NCBI GenBank assembly: GCA_949361645.1
Contig: OX442416.1
Span: forward strand, 17,054,993-17,118,992
Direction: 5' to 3'
Length of the DNA stretch: 64,000 nt
DNA from: Spongilla lacustris
Lineage: Eukaryota > Porifera > Demospongiae > Spongillida > Spongillidae
The notes beneath the pieces were generated by a model. It worked only from the letters and a program-made list of their open reading frames with translations. It did not search any database and was not told where the DNA came from. Below, in pieces: positions 23,270 to 34,893 of this stretch. The first letter of the stretch is position 1; each line of letters starts with the position of its first letter. A program made the position numbers and the translations under genes.

Positions 23270-23490
23270 GTGGAGGTATGTATGCAGGTTGTGCTGACCT
23301 AGCTGCTAAAGGGAGAAAGAATGTGACCAATGATATGCCAATTGCGATGAACTGGGCTGGTTTATGCGTTCCTCTTGTAGTTGAGTCCTATGATGCTTGG
23401 AGCTGTACAAGACTTCTCCCAGTTTGCCTTACATCTCACCAGCCTAGCATATGCCTCTGTAATCCTAAACTAAATCTGTGGCAGGCTAAA
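23270..23490 (+). pseudogene. LINE ORF2 C-terminal relic (C1)
   Basis: LAAKGRKNVTNDM, then MNWAGLCVPLVVESYDAW, then a frame change into a DFSQFALHLTSLA-like tail. This is the cysteine/aromatic C-terminal region that follows the reverse transcriptase in many invertebrate LINEs. The partner at 45940-46090 is further decayed. Confidence 0.55.
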
Positions 23491-24359
23491 GTTACATCTC
23501 ATCAGAGCAAATGTCGTTGCCATCCTCACCAGAAGCATTCTATATGTGACGTGAGTATATGCAATATTGTATCCGCTTCCAAAAGAGTCACCCATTACTT
23601 TTTTCACTAGACTTGCACAACTCTCCAGTTTGCTACATAGATATATGCGGATTGTTACATGTATAAGTCCAAGCTGGGATGGGCTTGCATTGCCTTGGCA
23701 GCAAACATGAAGAACAGAAGCCTGAGAAGCTTTCTTAAGCCTGGCATCTCACCTTGCCAGCAGATGCAAAGAATCAAAGTAAAGGTGGTTGCCAGCCAAT
23801 ATGCATGGTCAAATACCCTCTGGTGTGCTGCAATGAAGGGCTCTGTGGTACATGCACGTGCACCACAACAGCTTAATACTTGGAAGGAGCATGACTCTAG
23901 GACACTACTCGGTAACAAATGCTTAAAAACATCCTTTTCTTAGTGCTATAACACTACCATATTTACAGAGTACTCTCTTATTATGGAACAGATTTATGTG
24001 TACACTTTGAGGAAATTTAAAGTTGTTTGTCCTTTGTTTAACCACAAAAAAACATTCATTTCACATGTCCACACTTCAAAATGAGAAATCAAACAACTGA
24101 TGCAAATATATACTTGTGCATGTAATTGTTTTTGTCAAGTTTAAGAGCATATAAGTAAGCCTGCATCGTGAAGATAAATGTACATTTATATTTCAGCTTC
24201 CAAGTGGCAATGATTAGCAAACCAAGAAGTAGAGTGGCTTAGAAGAGAGAGAACTCTCTGTTGGTCAATGACATTTCATCCACAATTTCTCAACCTGATA
24301 TACATCTACATTGATCATAGAAATATATGAGCCCCTATCATGGTTAATGCATAATGTGT

Positions 24360-26590
24360 GTGTGCAAACGTGCAAACGTGTGTCAGTGTGTGCACTTAAT
24401 TATAGTGAAATCAATGTCTACGTCAGATGTGTATAAATTATACACAACTTCTTGCATGTATATATAATATTATCTTTCTTTATGCACTATAGTGCCAAAC
24501 TGGTCCCCTCTCACACTGCAGCATTTGACCTGATAGCCATTATCCAGCTCATACAGATCTCATTCTGGAAGCGAGCAGTACAAATGTAACTCTGCAGAAT
24601 GTGATGAGGTTCATCATATCCTGAGGATGTGCTATCAAATTCCTCATCTCTAAACTAAACGATCAGTTTGTAAAATGAAGGTTTTTTACTATTGGAATAT
24701 AGTCCAAGGTCATGTGGTTCCTAATAAATGTTTTTATGCAGATGGACAGTTCAGAGAGAGAGATAGTTATATGCGTGGTAGTTATATGCCAACGTTCAGC
24801 CTCAAGGGGTACACATTTCCAAAAATAGAAACCAAGGAGTCACGTGACAAGTTTCAATTTTAAACTCTTGTTGGCAAATAGTTTGCCAACCAAACGGCAT
24901 TATTAGAATTTCGTTTATACCGTTATTGTTAAAAACCAATTCCAAACATTGATGAGTAGGAAAAAAAAAAAAAGTCATCATTGTCATGTACCATGGTTTC
25001 CACTGTAACTTGTAGCCTGCCCATTTTTAATTTTATTGGTGCGTAGCCGCGCCGAAGAGCGTACTGAATCAGAAGGTTTTTGTAGTGATACATGTATGCA
25101 CATCTACATGTATATCAGGGCAGACAACGCACTACAAGTTCAGTATGTATACAGCGTTAATTCATTTCATACGTATTTTGTAAGCTATCAATGCTATCAT
25201 AGCTATATAGGGGTTGGCAAGCCCCCGTTTGAACCCTTTCTAACGAAACTCTGTACGCTTGTGGTAGGGTGGAAAAACCAACCCATTTCTGCGATCGAGT
25301 CGAGGGTAAGTTCTGGTTGACACGCTTGGCCTTGCTATTAATCCAATAGTGTGCTGCTGCAGCGTGATATAGCCGATGACTTTGCCCACACAAGCTGTAA
25401 GAACAACACCGATTTTGAATTGTTTACCCATGTTCTTCTGTGGAAGATATAAATAGCACGAGGTAAGCGGAAACAAAAATCGGCAACACCACAGCGTTTG
25501 GTTTTGTTCGCACTTTTAACTGATGTTTACCCAGGTTAAGGCTAGCTCTATATTTTGTAAATCGATGGAAATTGTGCATGACCGCTTCAGTGCAATTGCA
25601 CGTTTTCATACGCTATGTTTTACACGTTCAGTAAAAAAAATTATGTTTCGATAGTACCCAAATGGATGCCAAACACAACCGAGGTTGTTTGGTTGCTATG
25701 CTTCAAAAGATGCTTACTCTTAGAATATAATTGAAGAAATGAAAGGAAAAACGTTATCCGCGGTTTAAAAAATGTTAACTGGAAATTACATCGGTAGATT
25801 TATGGTTAAAGGTATGTTTAACCTCATGCTAAATGAACGCAAAAAGGCTGGAGCTTCTAGTAACTCCATTTCCAAGTATATACAGAAATTTGGTATTACT
25901 ACTATTGACATATCCGTGTTTACTGTTATTTAGACAAAGCCAAAGGGGAAATATTATCTCAAATGTTCAGTACAACCCCATACTACTATATACATACCGC
26001 TTTCATCAGTAAAATTCGGTGAAGGCCGGTCCAGATAGATCGATATTGATACATGTATATGAAAGCGGAGCTTTCCCAACTCCACGATGAATATACCTTA
26101 ATTTTGCGATGTGTGACTTTTCGCTCTGACTTGCGAGCCAGGACGACTAATGTACATATATATATATATATATAATTCGCCATCGGCGCCGACGGCGCCC
26201 ACTCATGTGCATCAAATTGTGTGATCTGCTTTGTAAGGTACTTCAAAATATAGAACAATGTGTAAATTTGGGGCACCATATGCATCGAACACATGCATGC
26301 AGTACTAGCTGAAAATCTATAATGGAAGATGTATATACGCCCAAAATTTTGCCCCCGCAACGAATATAATTTCATTGATCCACAGCTATTAATAAAAGCA
26401 GATCAAATTCCCAGTGTATTCGACTTTACGATTGGTACGGACGTTACAACATGGAGCGTGCATGATTCAAACCGATGCCCCGGATTTGTTTCCGATCGTA
26501 ACCGGGATTCGTCGCGGCGTGGCCTTTTAAACGATTGCGTACATCTAATTTTCAGAAGCGACCTCTGATTGCCCCACTGAACTTGATTCC
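24360..26590. other. Stretch without a confident gene
   Basis: Mixed AT-rich sequence. A plus-strand frame around 25200-25310 ends in GAGTCGAGG/GTAAGT, a donor-like site, but no partner exon was found. A (TA)n run lies at 26155-26174. Confidence 0.5.
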
Positions 26591-26609
26591 TCATAGTACA
26601 GAAATTATA

Positions 26610-27059
26610 ATGCTGACAGTACAGAATACAATTCTGATTGTCGGGATCGGGCTGACGCTACTTTCTCTGTGCTCAAGTCTACCCAATGTCAGTGATGTTG
26701 AAGCTAAGAGAAACGTGCTCACTTCATTTCAGCACGCAAAGCGACGACAGTTAGTGCCTACTGACAACGGCACATGCCTCAAGAAGGCTGCGGAAAATAG
26801 TGTAACTATACAAGCTTGCTATCTCGATTACGTGGCTGCGCTGTTTTCAAACGCTACAGCAACTATTTTTTGCTCTTCGACATGCAATGCTGCGTACACT
26901 GCTTATGCGAACTGCTACGGAGCGCCAGCCGCTAAGTTGTTCTACTCTTTATTTTGTCCTAACGGCTATCAGGGAGCGGCGGCTAGTCATGTGCCGCTGA
27001 ATTTTGCTGTTGTTTTGATGTCCGTTTTCATCGCAGTTGTCCTGAAGATAACGGGATGA
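26610..27059 (+). CDS. Small cysteine-containing, probably GPI-anchored surface protein (149 aa)
   Basis: The chosen ATG starts a signal peptide (MLTVQNTILIVGIGLTLLSL, then CSS). A mature part of about 105 residues with six cysteines follows (NGTC, QAC, IFCSSTC, NC, FC). The C-terminus is a hydrophobic stretch (LNFAVVLMSVFIAVVL) ending KITG, the usual layout of a GPI-attachment signal or a tail anchor. One NGT and one NAT sequon are present. It is intronless as read. An inverted partial copy at 18263-18663 begins exactly after the signal peptide, which suggests that position could be an exon boundary in a relative. No family was recognised and the function is unknown. Confidence 0.7.
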   Translation: MLTVQNTILIVGIGLTLLSLCSSLPNVSDVEAKRNVLTSFQHAKRRQLVPTDNGTCLKKAAENSVTIQACYLDYVAALFSNATATIFCSSTCNAAYTAYANCYGAPAAKLFYSLFCPNGYQGAAASHVPLNFAVVLMSVFIAVVLKITG

Positions 27060-27218
27060 GACGTGGAAGAAAACATGGTTAAATGTGTTATGTAGCCGAC
27101 ACGCAGTCAGTAGAACTTGATTAGACATTATACGCTGTACATGTGTGTAATTAGCTAAGTTTTATGGTGATGAGTAAATCGAGCAAAATTGTCCTGAGGG
27201 CCATACTGAGGTGAATCA

Positions 27219-27300
27219 GGGGCGGCGGAAGGTGTTTTATAGTGGGGGAGGGGGGGGGGGGGGGGGGTGGGACAACTAGTCCAAATATTGTCTTTACATG
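27219..27300 (+). mobile_element. Left end of another family I element
   Basis: CAGGGGCGGCGGAAGGTGTT followed by G-runs matches the left end of 21312-21586. The right end was not found. Confidence 0.5.
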
Positions 27301-27410
27301 TAGCGTGTAAAAAACCGCTGAGCTATGGTTTTCATGTCACGTTCGTCACTATTTGGACGTGGCCCGAGGACCGCGCGTTTGGTCGAAATGATGAGACTGC
27401 ATTTTATTTG

Positions 27411-27660
27411 AACCCATATCCAGAAATGGCCCATACGTAGGCGGTCATCTTGCAATTTGAATTTTAACCAACACTATAATGTTCTATAAGCAGGTCTGAT
27501 TATGTGTACTTCAATAAATTATTCCATTAACCATTCTTTAACTAAAATCAAGACAAAACCATATCTCATATCCGTTAACCGATTAATTCCTGTAGACGCA
27601 CATAGGCGTCAAATAGGTGTTTACTGTTTCCAAGGTATTTTGGGTGATGTGACCACAAAC
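27411..27660. repeat. Old dispersed repeat D (partner at 30083-30260)
   Basis: CCCATACGTAGGCGGTCAT... and AACTAAAATCAAGACAAAA recur, diverged, at 30090-30236 (CCCATACATAGGCGGACAT, CAAAAATCAAGACAAAA). Confidence 0.5.
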
Positions 27661-27940
27661 CGATGAAAGATTATACCAATTTGAAGTTCTTCATGAACAT
27701 GGCTTCAGTGGGTGTCGTTAGATTATCCCTTCCTGCCACACAATTTTTTTTTGTGGCCACATGATGAGATCAAATCTAATAAACTTTATTTAGGCATTAA
27801 TTGGTTAAGTAATTACGGTTTGCGAATTAACGAATATTCCCGTATATTTTCACATACACATGTAAGGGGTACATCAATACCAAGCACGCCAGATTTTTCT
27901 CAGCATTTGCCAAATGGGGTTGTCAGTACACTTCATTTGC

Positions 27941-28095
27941 CATGATTTTTAGTGGGGTCGCCGTATTTTTCCTATTTAAGGTATAACGCTTCCATAGGAG
28001 TGTCCTCGATGTATGGTTGTACCATACATTGAGGACAATCCGAAGGAAGCGACGTCTTAAATAAGAAAAATACAGCGACCCCAATTAAAATCATG
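27941..28095. mobile_element. 155-bp foldback MITE-like hairpin
   Basis: The two arms are near-perfect reverse complements, from CATGATTTTTAGTGGGGTCG to CGACCCCAATTAAAATCATG. The centre is GTATGGTTGTACCATAC. No clear target duplication was seen. Confidence 0.75.
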
Positions 28096-28567
28096 GTAAT
28101 GGTGACCTCCTACTCAGAATAGCTGCTGCATGCATTGTCCGGAAATAATATCAGTATAATTCTGTTGTTTTTTTAAAAAATGGATAATAACATAGCATAA
28201 ACTAGCACATACGGCTAACAACTAAGGTGTATGCATACAGATACTTGACTGAACTTGTCCCAAAGTTTTTGGTGTCAATGGAGATGTTATGGTGAAGTCA
28301 AAGGCAGCTGGTTTTCTACCTACCCAATTCTGCACCAAGACATCATCTGGCTGGGTGTGGGATATGTCAGGTATAAGACCACTGCCTTCCTCCACCTTTA
28401 CACTTCAATGTGTTTGATGGCAAAACTCAAAAAAAACATCCTGCACATGGTTATGGTGGAGAACAACATCACCCCCATGCCTACATGTAGCTGCATGGTG
28501 ACCTAGTGGGTCCAAAGCAATCTCAGTGCAAAGTGGACATGATAGCCCCCCTTAGAGATGTTCACAC

Positions 28568-29495
28568 TTAACCACCACTGAATTGAAACAAAAAACTCAC
28601 TTGGTCCAAGTGCACACCTAACTCCATTGTAGGTACCTCAGTAAGCCATGAAGAAGCATGGGGTGCCGATACAGAAAGAAGGCGAGCTTTATTGGCTAGA
28701 GAGGAAGCATCCAATAGATATCTAAAGCAGTTAATATCAATACAATTTGAAATGGGTTTTCTGGTTAACAGGTGATAACACAATGAAGTCCAGTGTGACA
28801 GTATCCTGTGGAAAAACAAGGATATTGAAGTCATCAATAGCACAAGTAAGGTGGTGATTACCCTCTATATATAGCACAACCAGTGGCACAAAATGAGGCA
28901 ATATAGGCAGCACAAGAGCGGAGCGCAACAGAACATAGACCAAGCCCACCATATTTCAGATTCAGCTGAGCCTGCTGCCAAGAAGAGTCAGTTAGATCCA
29001 GTACAAAGGAAAAGATAAAACATCCTCTGACTTTGGCATCAAAGGCTGTCAAAGGGTCAAAGGCTAGGCTTGGGGGTGTAGTCCTTGCAAGATGCACCAG
29101 CTTGCAAAAGGTACCACACATTTGAAGCATATTAAAAGCCACCTGAGGTTCAATGGCTGCAATGTCTTTTATTTTGGACAACTACTTCACCGCCTCATTG
29201 CGCTTTGCAGAAATGAAGTTAGCACAATGGAGGTAATCCCTAATTGAAGCACTAAGTATGTCCAAATGTGGAGCATGAGAAACGTTCATTGAAGTAGGGA
29301 ACATTGCATGCAGTGTTAGTCTGACGGAAGATCTAGCACTTTGATAGGTTAATGAAGATATCTAAAGTGGGGCCAAAGTCTTCAATAAGGGTAAGATCTC
29401 GCATGTCATCATCATGATATCAAGCTTGATATAGTAAATCTTGGCACTCATAGTCTGCGTCAATGGCTGATAGAATCTTTTGCAGCACTGGACTA
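28568..29495 (-). pseudogene. Non-LTR reverse transcriptase C-terminal fragment (A2)
   Basis: The minus strand carries, in order: the diverged catalytic region (29495-29340), HLDILSASIRDYLHCANF, then an open stretch with AIEPQVAFNMLQMCGTFCKL, VHLARTTPPS, and LNLKYGGLGLCSVALRSC. After a frame change it continues with ARLLSVSAPHASSWLTEVP. These are hallmark blocks of the thumb and C-terminal region of invertebrate LINE ORF2 proteins. Several stops and shifts make it inactive. It overlaps repeat A copy 2. Confidence 0.75.
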
Positions 29496-30079
29496 AATAA
29501 TGGATTTACTACGTCTGAACGCTATGCGTAAATTTATTGCAAACGTGAAACATGATACATGTATTTACGCTCGCATTTATACGGACGTAAACATTTATAA
29601 GTTTTACCCTAATATTTACAATACGTTTACCAGGTACGTAAAGGTACAAACATACATCTTCACGCCATATTTGCAATACGAGTAAACTCAGCATATATTT
29701 ACGTATATGTATTTGCTACATGTTTGTTCGCACTAGATTTGGGATTACCATGGGTAAGCAAATATGACCTAGCTTCTAAATTAAATAAACGAAATCCCTT
29801 GTTTTCACTGCGTCTTTGTTCATAGAATGACTACATGTACTAGTAGGCTCTGCTATCAATACGTGGAGTACTCTTAGTTGCATGGGCGTTGCCCTAACTT
29901 CGATTCGCGTAGTAAGTGGTGGACACGAAGGTTGGGCTACGCACAACACTCTGGGGACAGTGAGAGATTTATCTGCACTGTATACAATGTAAAGGGGGGT
30001 GATATCGCGATATGAATGCGCATAGGTAGCACTCCAAAAAAGCGGAGAGACGCATGCAGACACTCCAACGTATATCTCA
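29222..30079. repeat. Dispersed repeat A, copy 2
   Basis: Collinear with 18664-19578. Here the RT part continues leftward to 28568, whereas in copy 1 it is cut by the inverted GPI-gene fragment. Confidence 0.85.
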
Positions 30080-31602
30080 TATGGAGAAATTGCCCATACA
30101 TAGGCGGACATTTAGCACTTTTTTTTCAAATTGATTTTTAAACACATGTACTAAGTACGATAAATCGGTCTGATTGTGAATCTGTAATTTATAGATTTAT
30201 ATCATTAGCCATTCTTGTACAAAAATCAAGACAAAAAATTAATTTCTACCGCACTAATTTATTCGTAAAGTAGACATGTTACGTAACATTTATTAACAAT
30301 TATGTCATTTATCAATAATGTTTTTAATTAATGGCCTAGCTCACGAGACGCATACAAAGCCGATGACGTATTACTAATACTAAGTAAGTAAAAGTAATTG
30401 TAGCTCCCGTAAACACAGATTGAACACGCACCGCAGATGACCGAAAGCCATAGGGATGATGTTGGCTTCGTCCAAAGTGGCCGGTCCACAATTACTAGTA
30501 GTTCACGACGGGAGACCGAGTCCCAACTCCCAACATGTCATCATATATGCTCCGCCATGCATATTTACCCATCCTTTCAATATTGGCCGTGTGCAGCGTC
30601 CGTTGTGCACGTCACGCCACCAGCACTTTTTATGCCACCTTTCTATGCGGCAATTCATTATTGCCATGAAGCGATCATCGCGCGGGCAACATATCGTAAA
30701 AGCAGAGATAATATAAAGCGATACTTCCTATGATATATGCTATGACATTTATAGTTTCTCTTAGCCCCTTCTGTAGTCAATCATCGACTCAATGTGATAT
30801 GGGAGATGTAAACGATGGGCGGACCGGCAGCGTGGGCGTTTCTCTAGAGCCGAACACATTGGCAAGCTAGAACCCGTACTTCACGTTTATTTCATGTCAA
30901 GATATCGAACTTCTTATAGGTTAATACATTTACCGTAGTGATCAGGTCGACGGGTCATGCTGCCCTTCCCCATCACTGAGTTACTAGTACGTTTACAAAT
31001 TGACAATAACCACAAAGACCCTGCTGCTCTTCTTCCTCATCGGATGGCTATCACAGTTACAAGCAAGTCTAGTGTCATATGATGAGCACCAAACAAAACA
31101 AAAAAAGATAAGTGCCTAAGTAGCATCATATAGATACTTGATGGTAGCACATCTCCTTGGAAACAGTTGCAAACAGACATTTAAACAAATTCGCAGCTCC
31201 TGATATTGAAACCTAGAGGAAACAAGTGATGGTTATGCATCAGAACAAATGCCCCTACCATAAAACCAAAGCCCTCAGCATCATGCACAAAGCACACTCC
31301 ATCCCCTCCCAATGCAAAGCTCAACCACCCCCCCACACACACACACACACATTTTGCACACAGTGTGTGGTTTGTATGACTTATACATGTAACTTCTCTG
31401 TATGGTTTCTACTAGAAAGGAGTACAGTGTAGGTGGTACGGAGGTGAAGAGGAAAGACACATGAACACTTAACCTTCAGTACTCACGATAAGTCTAAGTA
31501 GATACCATGCAGCCCTGGATCAAGCATAGCCTTGGGGGTGGGGGGGCCAGCTTCCCCCCCCCTCCCCCATGGCATATGAAATGCCACCCCTCTGGCAGCA
31601 AT

Positions 31603-31633
<31 letters not shown>

Positions 31634-32090
31634 CAGCCACACACGCTTCCGTTGATGATTACATATACCTGCGAGTAGATTACATGTTGTGTCATACGTA
31701 AAAAAAAGTCAGAATACTTGCTGAAAAATGTCAACAAAGCGGTGGAGCACAACAGGGCATGTACAAATGTACCCCTTCGACTGCATCCCCTCCTCCCCCC
31801 CAGTTTTCGTGCGCCCTCTGGTAAAACCAAATTCATGTAGGTCCACGGTAGTCCTACATGCATAGTACATGCCAGTAGTTAGATAGATGTACACATGTAC
31901 ATGTAGGTCTTGTAGATATGGTAGTCTTAGGTAGGGACATATAAGTCCAGGTACATGTACAGGGTATGTCTAACATCAGATAAGGTTGTGGGTTCCTTTC
32001 AAGTTTAATTATATTCACAGCACAGAAGGGTAGATGTTACATGTAGTTTGAAGGGAATACATGTACATGTAGACAAACGACACAAGTAAT
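30080..32090. other. Stretch without a recognised gene
   Basis: AT-rich to 31200. A C-run (31608-31634) and several TACATGTACATGTA motifs (31885-31965) follow. RNF113A exons encoding the rest of the zinc finger and the RING domain are expected to the left of 34097 but were not located. Confidence 0.5.
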
Positions 32091-32099
32091 TTTCAGTAC

Positions 32100-32280
32100 T
32101 CAGGTAGGTACATGCAGGTCTATGTAGGTCCATGTAAGGGTTTATGCAGGGTATAGGTCTATGTAGGTCCATGTAAGGGTTCATGCAGGGTAGGTCTATG
32201 TAGGTCCATGTAAGGGTTCATGCAGGGTAGGCCTATGTAGGTCAATGTAGGGGTTCATGCAGGGTAGGTCTACATGTAGC
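32100..32280 (+). repeat. About 38-bp minisatellite
   Basis: Four to five copies of a unit with AGGTCYATGTAGGTCCATG followed by TAAGGGTTCATGCAGGGT. Confidence 0.85.
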
Positions 32281-32469
32281 TTCAGGGCAGGCAAGGTAGC
32301 AGCACTACATGGGCCTCTAAAATCAGATAAGGTTGTGGGTTCCCCTTTCAAGTTTATTATATTCACAGCACAAACCATGGGCAGATCTTAGGATTAAGAG
32401 TAGGTACATGTATGACAAAACTTCAGTATTCTGCTGGGTTTTTTAAGTATGATGTATAGGCTGATGTAT

Positions 32470-34030
32470 GGTGTATGGTGTATAAGCTAGTGTATGGGGT
32501 ATGGTGTACAGGCTGGGGTATGGTGTACAGGCTGGGGTATGGTGTACAGGCTGGGGTATGGTGTACAGGCTGGGGTATGGTGTACAGGCTGGGGTATGGT
32601 GTACAGGCTGGTGTATGGTGTATAGGCTAGTGTATGGTGTACAGGCTGGGGTATGGTGTACAGGCTGGTGTATGGTGTATAGGCTAGTGTATGGTGTACA
32701 GGCTGGGGTATGGTGTACAGGCTGGGGTATGGTGTACAGGCTGGGGTATGGTGTACAGGCTGGGGTATGGTGTACAGGCTGGGGTATGGTGTACAGGCTG
32801 GGGTATGGTGTACAGGCTGGGGTATGGTGTACAGGCTGGTGTATGGTGTATAGGCTAGTGTATGGTGTACAGGCTGGGGTATGGTGTATAGGATGGTGTA
32901 TGGTGTATAGGCTGGTGTATGGTGTACAGGCTGGTGTATGGTGTATAGGTGTATAGGCTGGTGTATGGTGTACAGGCTGGTGTATGGTGTATAGGTGTAT
33001 AGGCTGGTGTATGGGGTCTAGGCTGGTGTATGGTGTATAGGCTGGTGTATGGTGTACAGGCTAGTGTATGGTGTATAGGCTGATGTATGGTGTACAGGCT
33101 GGTGTATAGTGTATAGGTGTATAGGCTGGTGTATGGTGTACAGGCTGGGGTATGGTGTATAGGATGGTGTATGGTGTATAGGATGGTGTATGGTGTACAG
33201 GCTAGTGTATGGTGTACAGGCTGGTGTATGGTGTACAGGCTGGTGTATGGTGTATAGGATGGTGTATGGTGTATAGGCCGGTGTATGGTGTATAGGCTGG
33301 TGTATGGTGTATAGGTGTATAGGCTGGTGTATGGTGTACAGGCTGGTGTATGGTGTATAGGTGTATAGGCTGGTGTATGGTGTACAGGCTGGTGTATGGT
33401 GTATAGGTGTATAGGCTGGTGTATGGTGTACAGGCTGGTGTATAGTGTAGAGGTGTATAGGCTGGTGTATGGTGTACAGGCTGGGGTATGGTGTATAGGA
33501 TGGTGTATGGTGTATAGGATGGTGTATGGTGTACAGGCTAGTGTATGGTGTACAGGCTGGTGTATGATGTACAGGCTGGTGTATGGGGTCTAGGCTGGTG
33601 TATGGTGTACAGGCTAGTGTATGGTGTACAGGCTGGTGTATGGTGTACAGGCTAGTGTATGGTGTACAGGCTGGTGTATGGTGTACAGGCTGGTGTATGG
33701 GGTCTAGGCTGGTGTATGGTGTACAGGCTAGTGTATGGTGTACAGGCTGGTGTATGGTGTACAGGCTAGTGTATGGTGTACAGGCTGGTGTATGGTGTAC
33801 AGGCTGGTGTACAGGCTGATGTATGGTGTATATAGGTATAGGTGTATGGTGTACTGGCTAGTGTATGGTGTACAGGCTGGTGTATGGGGTCTAGGCTGGT
33901 GTATGGTGTACAGGCTGGTGTATGGTGTACAGGCTGGTGTATGGTGTACAGGCTGGTGTATGGTGTACAGGCTGGTGTATGGTGTACAGGCTAGCTAGGC
34001 TGGTGTATGGTGTATAGGCCGGTGTATGGG
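32470..34030 (+). repeat. 19-bp minisatellite, about 80 copies
   Basis: Unit CTGGTGTATGGTGTACAGG, with variants (TATAGG, GGGTATGG, GATGGTGTATGG) and inserted GTGTATAGGTGTATAGG blocks. A 19-bp period gives a 19-residue periodic ORF that is an artefact. It lies within the RNF113A gene, left of its zinc-finger exon. Confidence 0.95.
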
Positions 34031-34096
34031 CAAACACATCATGCAAACACCAGCACATACCTACACAACACACCAGCACACACCAGACACACCAAC

Positions 34097-34180
34097 CTTC
34101 AAAGTCGCAGTAGCCTGCCTCCTTGTAGTCTTTGCAGATGTCAGGTTGGTACTCCCAAAGAACAGTACAGGGGACCTTTC
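34097..34180 (-). CDS. RNF113A: RNF113A exon c, start of the CCCH zinc finger
   Basis: Acceptor CTCCCCTAG/GAAAGG and donor TTTGAAG/GTTGGT. It reads [20 protein letters not shown], then AGYCDFEG. The two cysteines in [11 protein letters not shown] are the first zinc ligands; the third Cys and the His are in the next exon. Confidence 0.85.
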
Positions 34181-34836
34181 CTAGGGGAGGGAAAAATGGC
34201 CCCTACAATGTACATGTAGAATGCTGTCTGCACATTATCCCGCAATGGATCCCCTACGAAAAAATCTTGGCATGACATGTTCCAAATTCATGCGTGATAT
34301 GTTTTTGCAAGTGTTCCAGTTTTTCTAGAGCACTGTTGAACATGCTTACATGTACATGTATGTCATTAAATTGCAGGCATATCACTCTTCTAACTTGCAC
34401 AGGATGAATAGTTTCTAAAAAGCGATTCCCCGATGAGGCATACCCGCTAATATGCTAAGGGGTGTGCCACTTTATAACTTCTCGGGGGAACGCGTTTTAG
34501 AAACTCTTCAACCTGTGCAAGTTAGAAGGGTGATATGCCTGCAATTGAATGACATAAGCATGTTCAACAGTGCTCTAGAAAAACTGGAACACATGCGACA
34601 ACATATCACACATGAATTTGGAACATGTATGCCAAGATTTTTTTGTAGGGCAAGGTGTGCCCATTATGGTGTGCTCCTTTTAAAGTGTGCCCATTAAGGT
34701 GTGCTCCTTTTAAAGTGTGCCCATTGAGGTGTGCTCCTTTTAAAGTGTGCCCTTTAAGGTGTGCTCCTTTTAAAGTGTGTGACATTTTCTGTACAGTTTA
34801 TGTTCATGCATCGTGTGCTTGCTACCATACATTGCA

Positions 34837-34893
<57 letters not shown>

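Larger units (their letters stand above)
19578..24355. repeat. Segmental repeat C, copy 1 (about 4.8 kb)
   Basis: Collinear with 37990-39347 plus 44051-47015. It starts TAAGTGCTCTTTCGCCCTTA and ends around TGGTTAATGCATAAT. It contains CA-rich DNA, a tyrosine-recombinase relic, a conserved short ORF and a LINE C-terminal relic. It carries its own 275-bp insertion at 21312. It lacks the 4.7 kb retrotransposon and the 141-bp MITE of copy 2. Confidence 0.85.

Noticed and set aside
32501..32956. 151-aa periodic ORF ([23 protein letters not shown] repeats)
   Set aside because: The 19-residue period is just three turns of the 19-bp DNA unit; there is no start context or splice support.
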